A DNA stretch of 64,000 bases from Candidatus Aminicenantota bacterium (GTDB taxonomy: Bacteria > Acidobacteriota > Aminicenantia > Aminicenantales > Aminicenantaceae), in contig CP070750.1 in NCBI GenBank assembly GCA_020348385.1, positions 1 through 64,000 of the forward strand, written 5' to 3'. Below are positions 28,001 through 36,357 of this stretch, piece after piece. How positions within the stretch are numbered: the stretch's first letter is position 1; every line of letters starts with the position of its first letter. The notes beneath the pieces are model-generated. The model made no database searches. It was not told the origin of the DNA and was given only the letters and a program-made list of their open reading frames with translations. Both the position numbers and the translations under genes were made by a program.

Positions 28001-31000
28001 TACAAGGCATGCTGGATAGGGCCGGGATGAAAGTAGGGCTAGGGGATCTAAACGGAGACGGGATCGTTGACCAGGTTCAGGGGAATGTGGTTAAAATCGC
28101 ATACCCCATGGTAACCCTGCCAAGTGATTCCAACCTGGCCAGACTCAAGGGGAATGTCAAGCAGGAGATTGTCGAGCTTTTTGTTTATAATCGTTACGGT
28201 CAGCTGACCAAGTTCATCGATCCTGAAAAAAATGTCACAACTTTGGATTATTTTCCCGAGAATGATCCGGATGGGAACGGGGAGGATAAGATCGAGGGAA
28301 ATAGCGATGAAGCCTTTGGTTATCTCAAGGAAATAATTGTAGATTCCGCCTCACACCCGCAACGGGACTCCGGAGAAAATCCTGAACCTGCTAAAATCAG
28401 GACGCAGTATTTTTATGATCCAGTTGGAAATATCATAAAAGAAGTCGACGGACGAGGAATAGCCACAGAATACGTCATAAATCAACTCAATCAGAAGGTG
28501 CAAATAATCCAGGCTGCATCTGTGTCAGATAGCCAGGAAAACGGTCTGAAAGCATTCAAATATCAAACCAATCTCACATATGATTCTAATGACAATATTG
28601 TAAAAGTAGAGGAAGAGAACAGGGACACCAATAATATCGAACTGGCAGGGAATTTTGTGGAACACACATTCTCGTATGACATTCTGGACAACTTGATTAA
28701 AGAAAGCCTTGAGGCGACAGAATCAGAAGTTTTGGTGACCGAATACAGGTACGACGCAAACGAAAATCGGACCGAAATAAAAGAACCGGAAGGAAATTTC
28801 CACACGGTGGCTTATGACGAAAGGGACCTCGAACTGATGGAAACAGAGGGCGCGGGAGGAAAATTCGGCGGAGAGCCATCCACTATCACATACAATTATG
28901 ACAGGAATTCGTTTCTTGTGGAAGAGATAGACGGTGAAGACAATAACGGAGACGGAAAGAACGACAGCATCACACACATTTATGACGGGTTCAACAGGCT
29001 GATAAAGTCTTTAGATCCTGCTGGAAACACTGTCGAATTGACGTACGATCCCGCGGACAACATCGTGGGAATAGCCCGGTCGGGTGTTATCGGCGGCCAA
29101 AGCCCTAAAGACAATTCTGGATCGAGGAATGTGCTGTTAAGTCAAACAGAGTATTTTTTGGATGAAATCAACAGACCCTACCAAGATGATGAATTGCTCT
29201 TCGTGTCATCCGGCGTGGCCACCCAGAGAGCTCCGGTTCTCCTGGATGGCCCTCCGGATCAATCCAGCGATGGGCGTGTCTCCACACGATACGAGTATGA
29301 CCGGAACAGCAGAGTGGCCTTTATCGTCGAAGATGACGGGGATGTGTACGCCTATCATTATGATGGGACAGGTAGGATGATTGCCGAAATCGATCCTGAG
29401 GGAAATAGGGTGGATTACACCTATGATGACAACGACAACGAAACAAAGGTAGTGGAGACAGAGGTTACACAGCAAGAGAACAGCCCGACACTCCAGGAAA
29501 AATTCGCGACATTGAATGTGTATGACGCGTTGGACCGTCTAGTACGGACCACCGACAATCTGGGCCATACGATCAGGTACGGTTACGACAGCAGAGACAA
29601 TTTGATTTTTACGAACGATGCCCAAGGGGATGAGATAGACGACGATTTGGGATTGTTCAAAGGCAAAATTAATAGAAGCGGCAATACGGTTCATTATTTT
29701 TATGACGGTGTGGACAGGGAGATAAAGGAGGTGCAGGATTTGAGGAAGGGAGGAAACGGCTCCGGTGAGATCGACACCTCGAACCCATCCAATCCTGACG
29801 GAAAGATAAGCACCGCTTACGAGTATGATAGGAACTCCCGGATTATTGCCGTCATAGATGACAATAACAACAAAACAAGCTATGGCTACGATAACATGAA
29901 CCGGCTGATAACGGAAAACTTTGCCGATGGGACGGCAAACCAGCTTGAATACGACCGGGATTCCAATCTTGTTAAATTCACAGATCAAAACGGGACGGTT
30001 AGAGTTTGCCGTTATGATGCGGTCAACAGGCTTACGCAGAGGGAAATAACAAGAACGGACGGAGTTGTCGGTTCTACCCTTCAGAAGTTCGAATACGACG
30101 GACTTTTCCGGCCAACTTTGGCCTTTGACAATAACGAGCCTACAAACAGCGCAGATGATTCCACGGTTGCTTTTGTGTATGACTCGCTGGGTAGATTGAT
30201 GGAAGAGGTCCAGAACGGACACGCTGTTACGTCGCAATGGGATGGCGATGGAAACAGGGTTGCGCTGATATACCCCGACGGCCGTAAGATCGAGATGACT
30301 CACGATAAACTGGACAGGATAAACAAGATCAGAAGCCTAGAGGCCGGTGAGGACATCGTGGATTACGATTACATAGGGCCGGGCAGAGTGCTGGAAAAGA
30401 CTTACAGCAACGGGATGAGGTTGAATTATCTGAACGACGACAGGACGGGCCAGATCGGGTATGACGGGATCAAGCGCAAAGTCAAACAAAGGCATCTCAC
30501 AGCCAACAACGATCTGATAGCCGGTTTCGGTTACGGATTCGACAGGATGAATAACAGGTTGTACGAGGAACGGCTTCACGAATTCGGCGGCAAGAAAAAC
30601 ACGGGGGATGTGTTCGCGTATGATTCCGCCGGCAGGCTGATAACACAGAAAAAGGAAATCCCGTCCCCCTCGGTAAATCCCGACGGAGGGAATCCCGGAT
30701 CAAGGTTGATTTCATACACACTGGACGGCGTAGGAAACTGGATGCGACTGTCGACAGAGGAGGAATTATTCGATAACGCCGTTAACGAAATGAATGAGTA
30801 CACGCAATTTGGCGGGAAGATGCAGAACTATGACAAAAACGGAAATCTTGTCCAGGATGAGCGGTTTATGTATGAATATGATTTTGCCAACCGTCTGAGA
30901 GCGGTGAAGCGAAGAGCAGACAATACCGAAATCGCGAGGTATTCATACGATTCCTTTGCGGCAAATTTCAGGGCGTCAGGGAGCGGGAGGAGGATCGGAA

Positions 31001-32109
31001 AAACTGTCGCCAACAGCGGAGACCTGGATGGGACCGTCGAGTATCTGTACGACAGGATCCATTGTATCGAAGAGCGAACGCCGAATGGAAGCGTGCAGCA
31101 GTATGTCTACGGCAGGGGAATCGATGACCCCTTGGCCATGAGCAGAGAGAAAGATACCTTCTTTTATCATAGCGACGGCAGGGACAACATCGTGGCCCTG
31201 ACAGATCCATCGGGGAATGTCGTGGAAAGGTACACTTATGATGCCTACGGCAAGCCGAAGGTTTTCGATTCCTCTGGCACAGAAATACCATTGTCTCGAA
31301 TTGCGAATCCGTTCCTGTATACGGGGCGCCGGCTGGATCCGGAAACCGGACTTTTTTATTACAGGGCCAGAAATTATGATCCTGAAAAGGGCCGGTTTAT
31401 CCAGCGTGATGTATTGGGTTACAAAGATGGCATGAACCTGTATGCGTATGCCTTATCCAATCCGATTAACTTCATCGATCCCCTGGGGGAGGATGGCGAT
31501 GAGTCGGGATTGGAAGCGGGGGCCGAAAAAATCGGGGGTAAAGGCGCAAGAGCAGCGGCAGGGGTTGCTGCCAGGGAATACTTCCATCGAAAAGGCAAGT
31601 ATGGGGTCGCCTATTTTATCGGCGGAAGATGCATGCCTGTTATTTCCATTGCTTTAGATGTCCCCACCATATTTGTAGCAGGAAAACATCTCATAATGTT
31701 GGGTTATGAACGAGCTACCGACGATACTGAAGAAATGCTGGAGAGATCCAGAAAGTTGAAAGAGGAATCGGACAGGCTAAAAAGAGAGAGGGAAAAAAGG
31801 GAGGAGGAAGAAGCCCGAAGGCTAGAAGAAGAACGCCGGAGAAAAGCGGAGGACTGGAGCGCATTTTGGTATGAAGAGGGCCATGCGAGATATTGTAAAG
31901 AAAAAGCGAGGCAGGAAGCGGAAGCCAAAGCAAAAAAGAAAAAAAAGAAGAAGGTAAAGAGGGGAAAAAGACCATCACGGAGGCGGGCAAGCCGGCATGC
32001 CAGGACAAGAAGAACCATGGATAAACGCGGGGATAGACAGGAGCGGAAAAAGTACAACAAAGAAAGGAACAAGATCGGCGCTAGGATGTCCGTGACTCGA
32101 GTAAGATGA
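25042..32109 (+). CDS. Very large RHS/YD-repeat protein with basic C-terminal tip
   Basis: 2355 residues with AAGGAAGG before the ATG. A signal or anchor helix (10-27) leads into about 480 residues of beta-sandwich-like sequence, then a DUF6531-type RHS entry domain near 515-570 (GRGFDWTFTRTYRSRM, GHNWDFNYNSRL). Dozens of YD repeats follow (YDxxGRL, YDANENRTEI, YDSLGRLMEE), with calcium-type loops such as DLNGDGIVD near 1000 and DNNGDGKND near 1300. The RHS core lies at about 2040-2149 (FLYTGRRLDPETGLFYYRAR, broken at GLF, then NPINFIDPLG). The 205-residue tip has a hydrophobic segment, a charged coiled coil and a Lys/Arg-rich end; no known toxin motif is seen. No same-strand gene follows. 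RHS shells usually encapsulate and deliver the tip. Confidence 0.9.
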   Translation: MIVEKFKHKIFWAFLVLLLFGFIPLFKGNISVFSSSILGQQRKSITGVVIATRTDQEKKRSLLITASSGISGKLVDEIHIELAKDAAAQAVPGHLPSDWTFTGVDREIALTGPALESQQNIYIRVDVGSAKAPTRLKVKMFSSGSKVFDKRVQVSLLPPLRLINSLEDLIILPPEVSPGENLMIEVLDPQITPSGGNWTISSVLAEEEFPVSGKPGDNPRLSVKLPGSLIPGNPVEIAYTDPWGQQIVHVPFAEGVQVVPPLTPSSAYPSLTSCQLQTFPGEVICVCGFFPNEAAWSALSFDGQPLGYPASASSRVVHVQIPMELGPGPHVIAGSQEAGFSKDNTLEITVLTLGGEIDQDALRRGQSTTMRLWIEGTQEPVSLEITNQTPGIISIAGGDVQIVSTSGGNPNSLERTVQGISPGDFQIDYALDMDEPCPCVGGEIVLPSGAVPSVILNDDSYVYPYNNLSSYGDKFVQIDGGVFYDASNDCPDCPADAVSLISIEGNASDTPDPIILHNGEFVIQETDLLIPGRGFDWTFTRTYRSRMTHDGPLGHNWDFNYNSRLIEITEENQDRFPSETFAPVKGDQFSKIGSVVLMDGHSRSDIYGLQSDGSYSSPLGSFTRLEKNDDGTFTLRDRHESRKDYDKNGFLILLESGLCGCRDKLIFKRDTQGKLVEAIDSLGRKIEYIYNDEGRLVEVKDFINRSVKFAYDSHGDLVSVISPTVTGTPNGNDFLEGKTTKYTYSSGFADEKLNHDLMTVTAPNEVANNGPPRLVNVYDTNKSSYAYGRVIKQTYGGTNASGIKAGGIVIYLYEELEANPSGVNEPVNLVTVTDRNGNKTEYKHNKLGNPVSIKEFSRGLREGDPEFFETVFEYNQDGQRIKAILPEGNMVLNSYSEDSGNILETTQIPDSDRGGTQAQITATFSYEPIFNRVKAKTDPRGNDSGFRPPNGGENSPARYTTTYFYDYQEGNNIQALAGFVGIPAAELQGMLDRAGMKVGLGDLNGDGIVDQVQGNVVKIAYPMVTLPSDSNLARLKGNVKQEIVELFVYNRYGQLTKFIDPEKNVTTLDYFPENDPDGNGEDKIEGNSDEAFGYLKEIIVDSASHPQRDSGENPEPAKIRTQYFYDPVGNIIKEVDGRGIATEYVINQLNQKVQIIQAASVSDSQENGLKAFKYQTNLTYDSNDNIVKVEEENRDTNNIELAGNFVEHTFSYDILDNLIKESLEATESEVLVTEYRYDANENRTEIKEPEGNFHTVAYDERDLELMETEGAGGKFGGEPSTITYNYDRNSFLVEEIDGEDNNGDGKNDSITHIYDGFNRLIKSLDPAGNTVELTYDPADNIVGIARSGVIGGQSPKDNSGSRNVLLSQTEYFLDEINRPYQDDELLFVSSGVATQRAPVLLDGPPDQSSDGRVSTRYEYDRNSRVAFIVEDDGDVYAYHYDGTGRMIAEIDPEGNRVDYTYDDNDNETKVVETEVTQQENSPTLQEKFATLNVYDALDRLVRTTDNLGHTIRYGYDSRDNLIFTNDAQGDEIDDDLGLFKGKINRSGNTVHYFYDGVDREIKEVQDLRKGGNGSGEIDTSNPSNPDGKISTAYEYDRNSRIIAVIDDNNNKTSYGYDNMNRLITENFADGTANQLEYDRDSNLVKFTDQNGTVRVCRYDAVNRLTQREITRTDGVVGSTLQKFEYDGLFRPTLAFDNNEPTNSADDSTVAFVYDSLGRLMEEVQNGHAVTSQWDGDGNRVALIYPDGRKIEMTHDKLDRINKIRSLEAGEDIVDYDYIGPGRVLEKTYSNGMRLNYLNDDRTGQIGYDGIKRKVKQRHLTANNDLIAGFGYGFDRMNNRLYEERLHEFGGKKNTGDVFAYDSAGRLITQKKEIPSPSVNPDGGNPGSRLISYTLDGVGNWMRLSTEEELFDNAVNEMNEYTQFGGKMQNYDKNGNLVQDERFMYEYDFANRLRAVKRRADNTEIARYSYDSFAANFRASGSGRRIGKTVANSGDLDGTVEYLYDRIHCIEERTPNGSVQQYVYGRGIDDPLAMSREKDTFFYHSDGRDNIVALTDPSGNVVERYTYDAYGKPKVFDSSGTEIPLSRIANPFLYTGRRLDPETGLFYYRARNYDPEKGRFIQRDVLGYKDGMNLYAYALSNPINFIDPLGEDGDESGLEAGAEKIGGKGARAAAGVAAREYFHRKGKYGVAYFIGGRCMPVISIALDVPTIFVAGKHLIMLGYERATDDTEEMLERSRKLKEESDRLKREREKREEEEARRLEEERRRKAEDWSAFWYEEGHARYCKEKARQEAEAKAKKKKKKKVKRGKRPSRRRASRHARTRRTMDKRGDRQERKKYNKERNKIGARMSVTRVR

Positions 32110-33073
32110 GACGGGCACCTTCGAGGGCGTCGGTCAAGATCCCGATACATTGTTTCTCTTTGGTGTGGTAGCCGGATTTTCGTGTCGTGTACTGCCGGAT
32201 CACCAGCACTTCAGCCCTTTTGTCTTCTTGGTATTCGCAGATAACCTTTTTGGAGAGCTGGATTTTTTTCTTATACTTGGCCAATCCGAATCCGGGTTTA
32301 GCTGCCAGCACACAGTAAAAATATGGGTAGCTCGTGCCCTGGACCACATTCAGGTTGATCTGGGCCTGCAGTCCATAGAATCCTTCGGGGGAGTCGGGAA
32401 AGGCGACGGAAAATCGGGCATCGTCCGGGATGGTTTTGCCTTCCTTTCCCCGTGACAGCATCAAAGCCGGCCGGAATTCCTCCCCTTCCCTTTTGAGCTC
32501 CTGAAAAAGCTCGTGTAACCACAAGATCAATCTCACTTTGATGGCCAGGTTGGGTTGCTTCATGATGAGCCTCATCCCGGAAAACCAAAGAGGGATCATT
32601 ATGATGGCGATGTCGATGGCCAGGATCACCGTAACTCTGAGGTCTTTGGCAAGCTCTCCGAGGATCAAAGCGCCGACGAGCGCCACGCCGCCGATCAAGA
32701 TAAGGCTCAAAACGCCGAGCCAACTGGAGATGTCCAAAGCATCCCTGTCCCATTTAATGTTTTTCTTCCGCAGTTGTTCGATCTCCTGGATTTTTTCGAT
32801 CGAGACCGATTTCCATTTGGGATCCTGCGTGAATCCTTTGATCCGCATGCGGCTGTCGTATCCTTTGACAAGGACCAAACATATGCCCACAAACAGGAGG
32901 GGAGCTCCATAAAGCGCTTTCATGAAATAGATCTGGAGGGCAAATCCTGCGATCAGCAGCAGCAATGCCAGGTTGATGCGGGCGTTATAAGGAAGATTTT
33001 TCGCGAAATGAAACCTCACACTATCCCGCCGGTCCGGCGGCGGGAATCCGAATAAACGCAATATGGCTGTCAT
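32081..33073 (-). CDS. Four-helix membrane protein, third gene of the radical SAM operon
   Basis: 330 residues from ATG 33073 (GAGGAG six bases upstream), overlapping the radical SAM stop in ATGA. Four hydrophobic helices form two hairpins at about 34-75 and 118-168; the basic loop between them is probably cytoplasmic. The C-terminal 150 residues are soluble with strands such as IQLSKKVICEYQEDKR and AEVLVIRQYTTRK. I do not recognise the family. Strict coupling implies it serves the DUF2207/radical SAM pair, for example as an export, anchoring or processing partner. Its last 29 bases overlap the end of the RHS gene on the other strand. Confidence 0.75.
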   Translation of the reverse strand: MTAILRLFGFPPPDRRDSVRFHFAKNLPYNARINLALLLLIAGFALQIYFMKALYGAPLLFVGICLVLVKGYDSRMRIKGFTQDPKWKSVSIEKIQEIEQLRKKNIKWDRDALDISSWLGVLSLILIGGVALVGALILGELAKDLRVTVILAIDIAIIMIPLWFSGMRLIMKQPNLAIKVRLILWLHELFQELKREGEEFRPALMLSRGKEGKTIPDDARFSVAFPDSPEGFYGLQAQINLNVVQGTSYPYFYCVLAAKPGFGLAKYKKKIQLSKKVICEYQEDKRAEVLVIRQYTTRKSGYHTKEKQCIGILTDALEGARLILLESRTS

Positions 33074-34434
33074 GGGTAACTCCTCTGATTTTGCATACGA
33101 TCGGTTTTGAGTTTTGCCAGCGGCTCTTTCAGTTCGCCGTACCCGTGGACCCTGAAGTACAGCGGACAGGCTCCGTGACATACGGCAAAATGTTCGCATT
33201 TGCGGCATCCTGGATGTGCCGCCCGTTTATCCCGCAAAGACCGTCCTTGTTCCCCGACCCACACGGCTTGGAAACCTTCTTGCAGCAGGTTCCCGACCGG
33301 TTCTTTCCAACTGGAACAGGGAAGAACTCGGCCGTACGGATCGACAGACAGAAGCCCTTCACAAGCGCTGCATCCTTTGTTGCCCAATTGGTGAGAAACC
33401 GGATTGAACAGGCACATCGGTGTTGGCGAATACCACATGAAACGGATGCCGGCGGCTTCGCCTGCAGACTTTATATCCAGCACCATTTCCTCGATCTCGC
33501 TGTATTTTATGGCCAGGTCTTCGGCGATACCCCGCCCTGCCGGGATAATCATGTTCAACGAAAACCGGTCCACTCCCAACGACTTGGCAAATGGGACCAT
33601 TTGCGTGAGAGTATGATGGTTCAATCGGCATAGGGTGGCATGGGGATGGACAGAGATCCCGGCATCTTTTAATGCCATTAGTCCATTCACGGATGCCTGA
33701 AAGGCGTTTTTGACGCCGACAATCTGGTCGTGGATGTCCGGGTCCGGCGATTCGATGCTTACCTGCGCAGAAGCCAGCCCGGCCTTTTTTAGCGCCATTG
33801 CGTTTTTTTTAGTGATCAGCGTGCCGTTGGTGATAAGGTTCACCCGCATTTTAAGCGATCTGACCGCATAGGCGACAAGTTCTGTGAGGTCGTCCCGGAG
33901 CATGGGTTCTCCGCCTGTGAAGGACACGCTGGGCACCTCGGCATCGTGACGGATGATATCCAGCACTTTTTTAACATCATATGTGGACAATTCTTCCATA
34001 CCGGATTCTTCATCCGATTCTGCAATGCAAGTGCAGGACGCATAGCAGAATTGGCATTTGATGTTGCAGCGCCAGGTCAAAGCCACTTCGGAAAGAACAG
34101 GTAATTCGATATACCCTAGGTCGAACGTCACCCGCTCGAGAGAGGGCGACTGATAGGCGTCACAGATCGCAGAATCCAGGGTGCGGGAAAGGTCTTTGAA
34201 AAAGGAATGAAGTTGAGATGGGAGTGATTTATCCCTTGGCCTGGCCGTGAGAATATCTTGGATCGAGCCTCCCTGGATGATGTGGTGCAGCACCCGGGCG
34301 CCCGTTTGGTTGAGCTTGAACGCCTGATTAGGCAGGCGGATGAGCACCCGGTCGGTCAACCGCACATGGACATAAGGACGGATTTTGGCCACGAAGCCGT
34401 CCACCCAATCCAGTTTATAGGAAGCAGTCGGCAT
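33070..34434 (-). CDS. Radical SAM/SPASM peptide maturase with PqqD-like N-terminal domain
   Basis: 454 residues. Residues about 22-90 resemble a PqqD-like peptide-recognition domain (VLIRLPNQAFKLNQTGARVL, HHIIQGGSIQDIL). The radical SAM cluster motif CNIKCQFC places cysteines at 123, 127 and 130 (CX3CX2C); FTGGEPMLRDD is the SAM-binding GGE box. The C-terminal SPASM domain has C-SAC-EGLLSVDPYGRVLPC and the exact CX2CX5CX3C signature in CRKCEHFAVCHGAC. This architecture is typical of RiPP maturases that install thioether or C-C links. The ATG follows directly after the TAG of the repeat-tailed DUF2207 gene, whose tail is the obvious substrate candidate. The modification itself is inferred. 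Confidence 0.9.
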   Translation of the reverse strand: MPTASYKLDWVDGFVAKIRPYVHVRLTDRVLIRLPNQAFKLNQTGARVLHHIIQGGSIQDILTARPRDKSLPSQLHSFFKDLSRTLDSAICDAYQSPSLERVTFDLGYIELPVLSEVALTWRCNIKCQFCYASCTCIAESDEESGMEELSTYDVKKVLDIIRHDAEVPSVSFTGGEPMLRDDLTELVAYAVRSLKMRVNLITNGTLITKKNAMALKKAGLASAQVSIESPDPDIHDQIVGVKNAFQASVNGLMALKDAGISVHPHATLCRLNHHTLTQMVPFAKSLGVDRFSLNMIIPAGRGIAEDLAIKYSEIEEMVLDIKSAGEAAGIRFMWYSPTPMCLFNPVSHQLGNKGCSACEGLLSVDPYGRVLPCSSWKEPVGNLLQEGFQAVWVGEQGRSLRDKRAAHPGCRKCEHFAVCHGACPLYFRVHGYGELKEPLAKLKTDRMQNQRSYP

Positions 34435-34560
34435 CTAGTGGCCTCCTCCGCTGACGCAGGCAGAATGGCATGCCGAGTGACATGCCGAATGGCACGCGCT
34501 GTGACACGCTGAATGGCACGCACTGTGACAGGCATCATGGCATGCGGCGTGGCAAGCGTT
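34435..34560 (-). repeat. Tail of nine Cys-His tetrapeptide repeats (substrate candidate)
   Basis: The last codons of the DUF2207 gene encode NACH, AACH, DACH, five SACH units and SACV, then SGGGH. Cysteine recurs every four residues. Synonymous codons vary freely (TGC/TGT, CAT/CAC, four Ser codons, several Ala codons), so the repeat is kept at protein level rather than being a recent DNA expansion. Confidence 0.95.
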
Positions 34561-36117
34561 GATGCCTTCGGCTGCCGCCCCCAGGTATTCTTGAAAATTC
34601 ACGACATCTGGATCGAGCGGCATCGAGGCCTCGAATTCATGATCATATTGGTTGGGATTGTAGTGGCGGTGCATGCCGTAGCGCCAATGGTACCAGTACC
34701 ACCAGCTGTTTATCGGGTCGTCCTGGCGGCGTTGGATGTCTTCCTTCTCGAGGGATTCCTCGGTCACTTGGCTGAAGGCCTGGGCAATCTGGTCGCCATA
34801 AAAGTTTTTTGTGGCTTCGATGTCGCAGTCCCAGGCTTTCTGCTGGACGTTGTGGACGACTTCCTTCAAAAGGCCGTTCAGCTCCTGTTCGCTGAACATT
34901 CCATCATCCTTGGCGGCCTTGTACATCTTCTGCTCATAGGGGCTCAGGTCGCTGTAAGGAACAGGTAGGGGAGTCACGACTTCCACTCGGAGAGGATCCC
35001 GGTTGACGACCTCGATGCAGTTCCGTTTCACGAGCTGTGAAAGGATGGTGGAGAAAATTTGTTTGTAAGGCACGCCGATATACATGCCCGCTTCGATCGG
35101 GTCAAGGTCCTTGGCGATCTTGCCCGGCTTTCGGAACGTAGCCAGCTCGATCTTGGGCGGTTCCCAGTCCTCCCTGACCCATTGAACTTGGTCCAGCTCG
35201 GATTGGGCCCGGACCATGGACCGGTGTTTGCGGGATACGCCAAAAATGCCGGAAAGCAGCATCACGGCAAATCCGATCAGCAGGCTCCACCGGGATTTCG
35301 AGGTTTTGCTTCTCCCTGTTGAGACTTTTCCTGGGGGTGCGGTTGTTCGATCTGTGGGTGTCGTTTCTCTTGGTGTTATGCTGGCAGTGTTGATTTGGGG
35401 GAACACGTCTGCGTTGATGTACTGTTGGATGCGGAAATGGTACATGGTGCGGGCGTTGTCCTTATGCAGCAGGACTTCGATGCGCTGTTTGTCTCCGATC
35501 TTCCGCAGGCGGTAGTCGATCAAGTATTCCTGGTTCATGAACCGTTCGGTGGCGAATCCTCGGGCCAGGAGTGCGGCTTCGATGTCGGATCGGTCGGTCT
35601 GGGGAGAGGTGTATTCAATCGGGTAGATGACTTTGACCGTGTAGTGTTCCAATGGCTGGTCCCAATCTGTCGGGGCCCAGTTGAAAACGACAAGCTCCCG
35701 GCCCTCTCCGGCTGTTGTGGGGGCCAGATATCCGGCCTGGGCCATGTCGGCGGCAAAGCGGAACCGGTAGGTCACATGGCCGGAGGAGACGCCGACCCCG
35801 TTGGCTAGGACGATATCATACTCGCTGGCTTTTACCTTTTTGATGTCCAGGCCATAGGTGTTGCCCCGGCTGTCGATGCCGGCGGCATTCTGGTAGTCGA
35901 AGCGGGGGGTGAGGCGGTCGAATCCCGAAAAGTAGAACCCGTGGAATTCTCCAGATGTTACGATCCATCGAACTACGTACTCGATCGAAGCTTTGCCGTC
36001 GGGAAACAGGATGACCTCGGTTTCGACGAAATCGAGGCGGCCTTCGCCTGCGATGGCCGTCGAAGCCAAGCTCAGAATTAGCAGTATCGACATCCAAATA
36101 ATTATTTTTTTAGTCAT
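34435..36117 (-). CDS. DUF2207 membrane protein with C-terminal Cys-His repeat tail
   Basis: 560 residues. Signal peptide 1-23 (ends AIA-GEG), extracytoplasmic DUF2207 domain at about 25-245 (VETEVILFPDGKASIEYVV, FHGFYFSGFDRL), a Thr/Pro-rich stalk, and one membrane helix at about 277-295 (WSLLIGFAVMLLSGIF). The cytoplasmic part (300-500) includes a winged-helix-like LDPIEAGMYIG segment and an aromatic linker WWYWYHWRYGMHRHY. The final 42 residues are the ACHx repeats. By topology the tail faces the cytoplasm, where the radical SAM enzyme encoded immediately downstream could reach it. GGGAG lies nine bases before the ATG. I read it as a membrane-anchored precursor; a metal-binding tail is the alternative. 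Confidence 0.88.
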   Translation of the reverse strand: MTKKIIIWMSILLILSLASTAIAGEGRLDFVETEVILFPDGKASIEYVVRWIVTSGEFHGFYFSGFDRLTPRFDYQNAAGIDSRGNTYGLDIKKVKASEYDIVLANGVGVSSGHVTYRFRFAADMAQAGYLAPTTAGEGRELVVFNWAPTDWDQPLEHYTVKVIYPIEYTSPQTDRSDIEAALLARGFATERFMNQEYLIDYRLRKIGDKQRIEVLLHKDNARTMYHFRIQQYINADVFPQINTASITPRETTPTDRTTAPPGKVSTGRSKTSKSRWSLLIGFAVMLLSGIFGVSRKHRSMVRAQSELDQVQWVREDWEPPKIELATFRKPGKIAKDLDPIEAGMYIGVPYKQIFSTILSQLVKRNCIEVVNRDPLRVEVVTPLPVPYSDLSPYEQKMYKAAKDDGMFSEQELNGLLKEVVHNVQQKAWDCDIEATKNFYGDQIAQAFSQVTEESLEKEDIQRRQDDPINSWWYWYHWRYGMHRHYNPNQYDHEFEASMPLDPDVVNFQEYLGAAAEGINACHAACHDACHSACHSACHSACHSACHSACHSACVSGGGH

Positions 36118-36159
36118 GGCTCTTATCTCCCAGCCGATGATTCTCGGTAGACCAATTCT

Positions 36160-36188
36160 CTTTTATCACAGGAAAATTTTAACGTCAA
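36160..36188 (-). promoter_or_regulatory. Candidate promoter of the DUF2207/radical SAM operon
   Basis: On the minus strand TTGACG (36183-36188) and TAAAAG (36160-36165) are 17 bases apart, 43 bases before the DUF2207 start. The REP hairpin at 36191-36264 abuts the -35 box and may affect expression. Confidence 0.4.
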
Positions 36189-36190
36189 AG

Positions 36191-36264
36191 AAAAAGGGGA
36201 CGGTTCTATTTTTATTGATGGAAAAAACATAGCGAGTGCCAAAAAATAGAACCGTCCCCTTTTA
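36191..36264. repeat. REP-like inverted repeat, copy 1 (no transposase)
   Basis: AAAAGGGGACGGTTCTATTT begins the left arm (36191-36214) and its near-perfect complement AAATAGAACCGTCCCCTTTT ends the right arm (36241-36264), enclosing 26 bases. The same arm sequence borders the RAYT gene at 38637-39438 and recurs at 62908-62990. It lies between the divergent DUF2207 and BNR-repeat genes. Confidence 0.9.
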
Positions 36265-36357
36265 TTCCTGGTTCCATTTTTATCCCCTTTTGATCGATTG
36301 ACCTGTTTTTTTTGTTATGATAGTTAAAAAGAAAATCCACGAAGGAAAACGAAAAAA

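Noticed and set aside
31700..32109. Known RHS toxin domain such as a nuclease or deaminase
   Set aside because: The tip is a charged coiled coil and basic tail without HNH, HxE or other catalytic signature.
34435..34560. Short-period DNA repeat as a CRISPR-like or VNTR array
   Set aside because: It is coding, the period is 12 bases with varied codons, and no spacers exist.
34435..34560. Multiheme cytochrome c tail
   Set aside because: CHSACH gives C-x3-C-H, not the standard CxxCH, and the tail is predicted to be cytoplasmic, where c-type heme is not attached.
36265..36295. A further degenerate REP copy (GGTTCCATTTTTATCCCC)
   Set aside because: Only loosely similar to the arm, with several mismatches and no paired arm.
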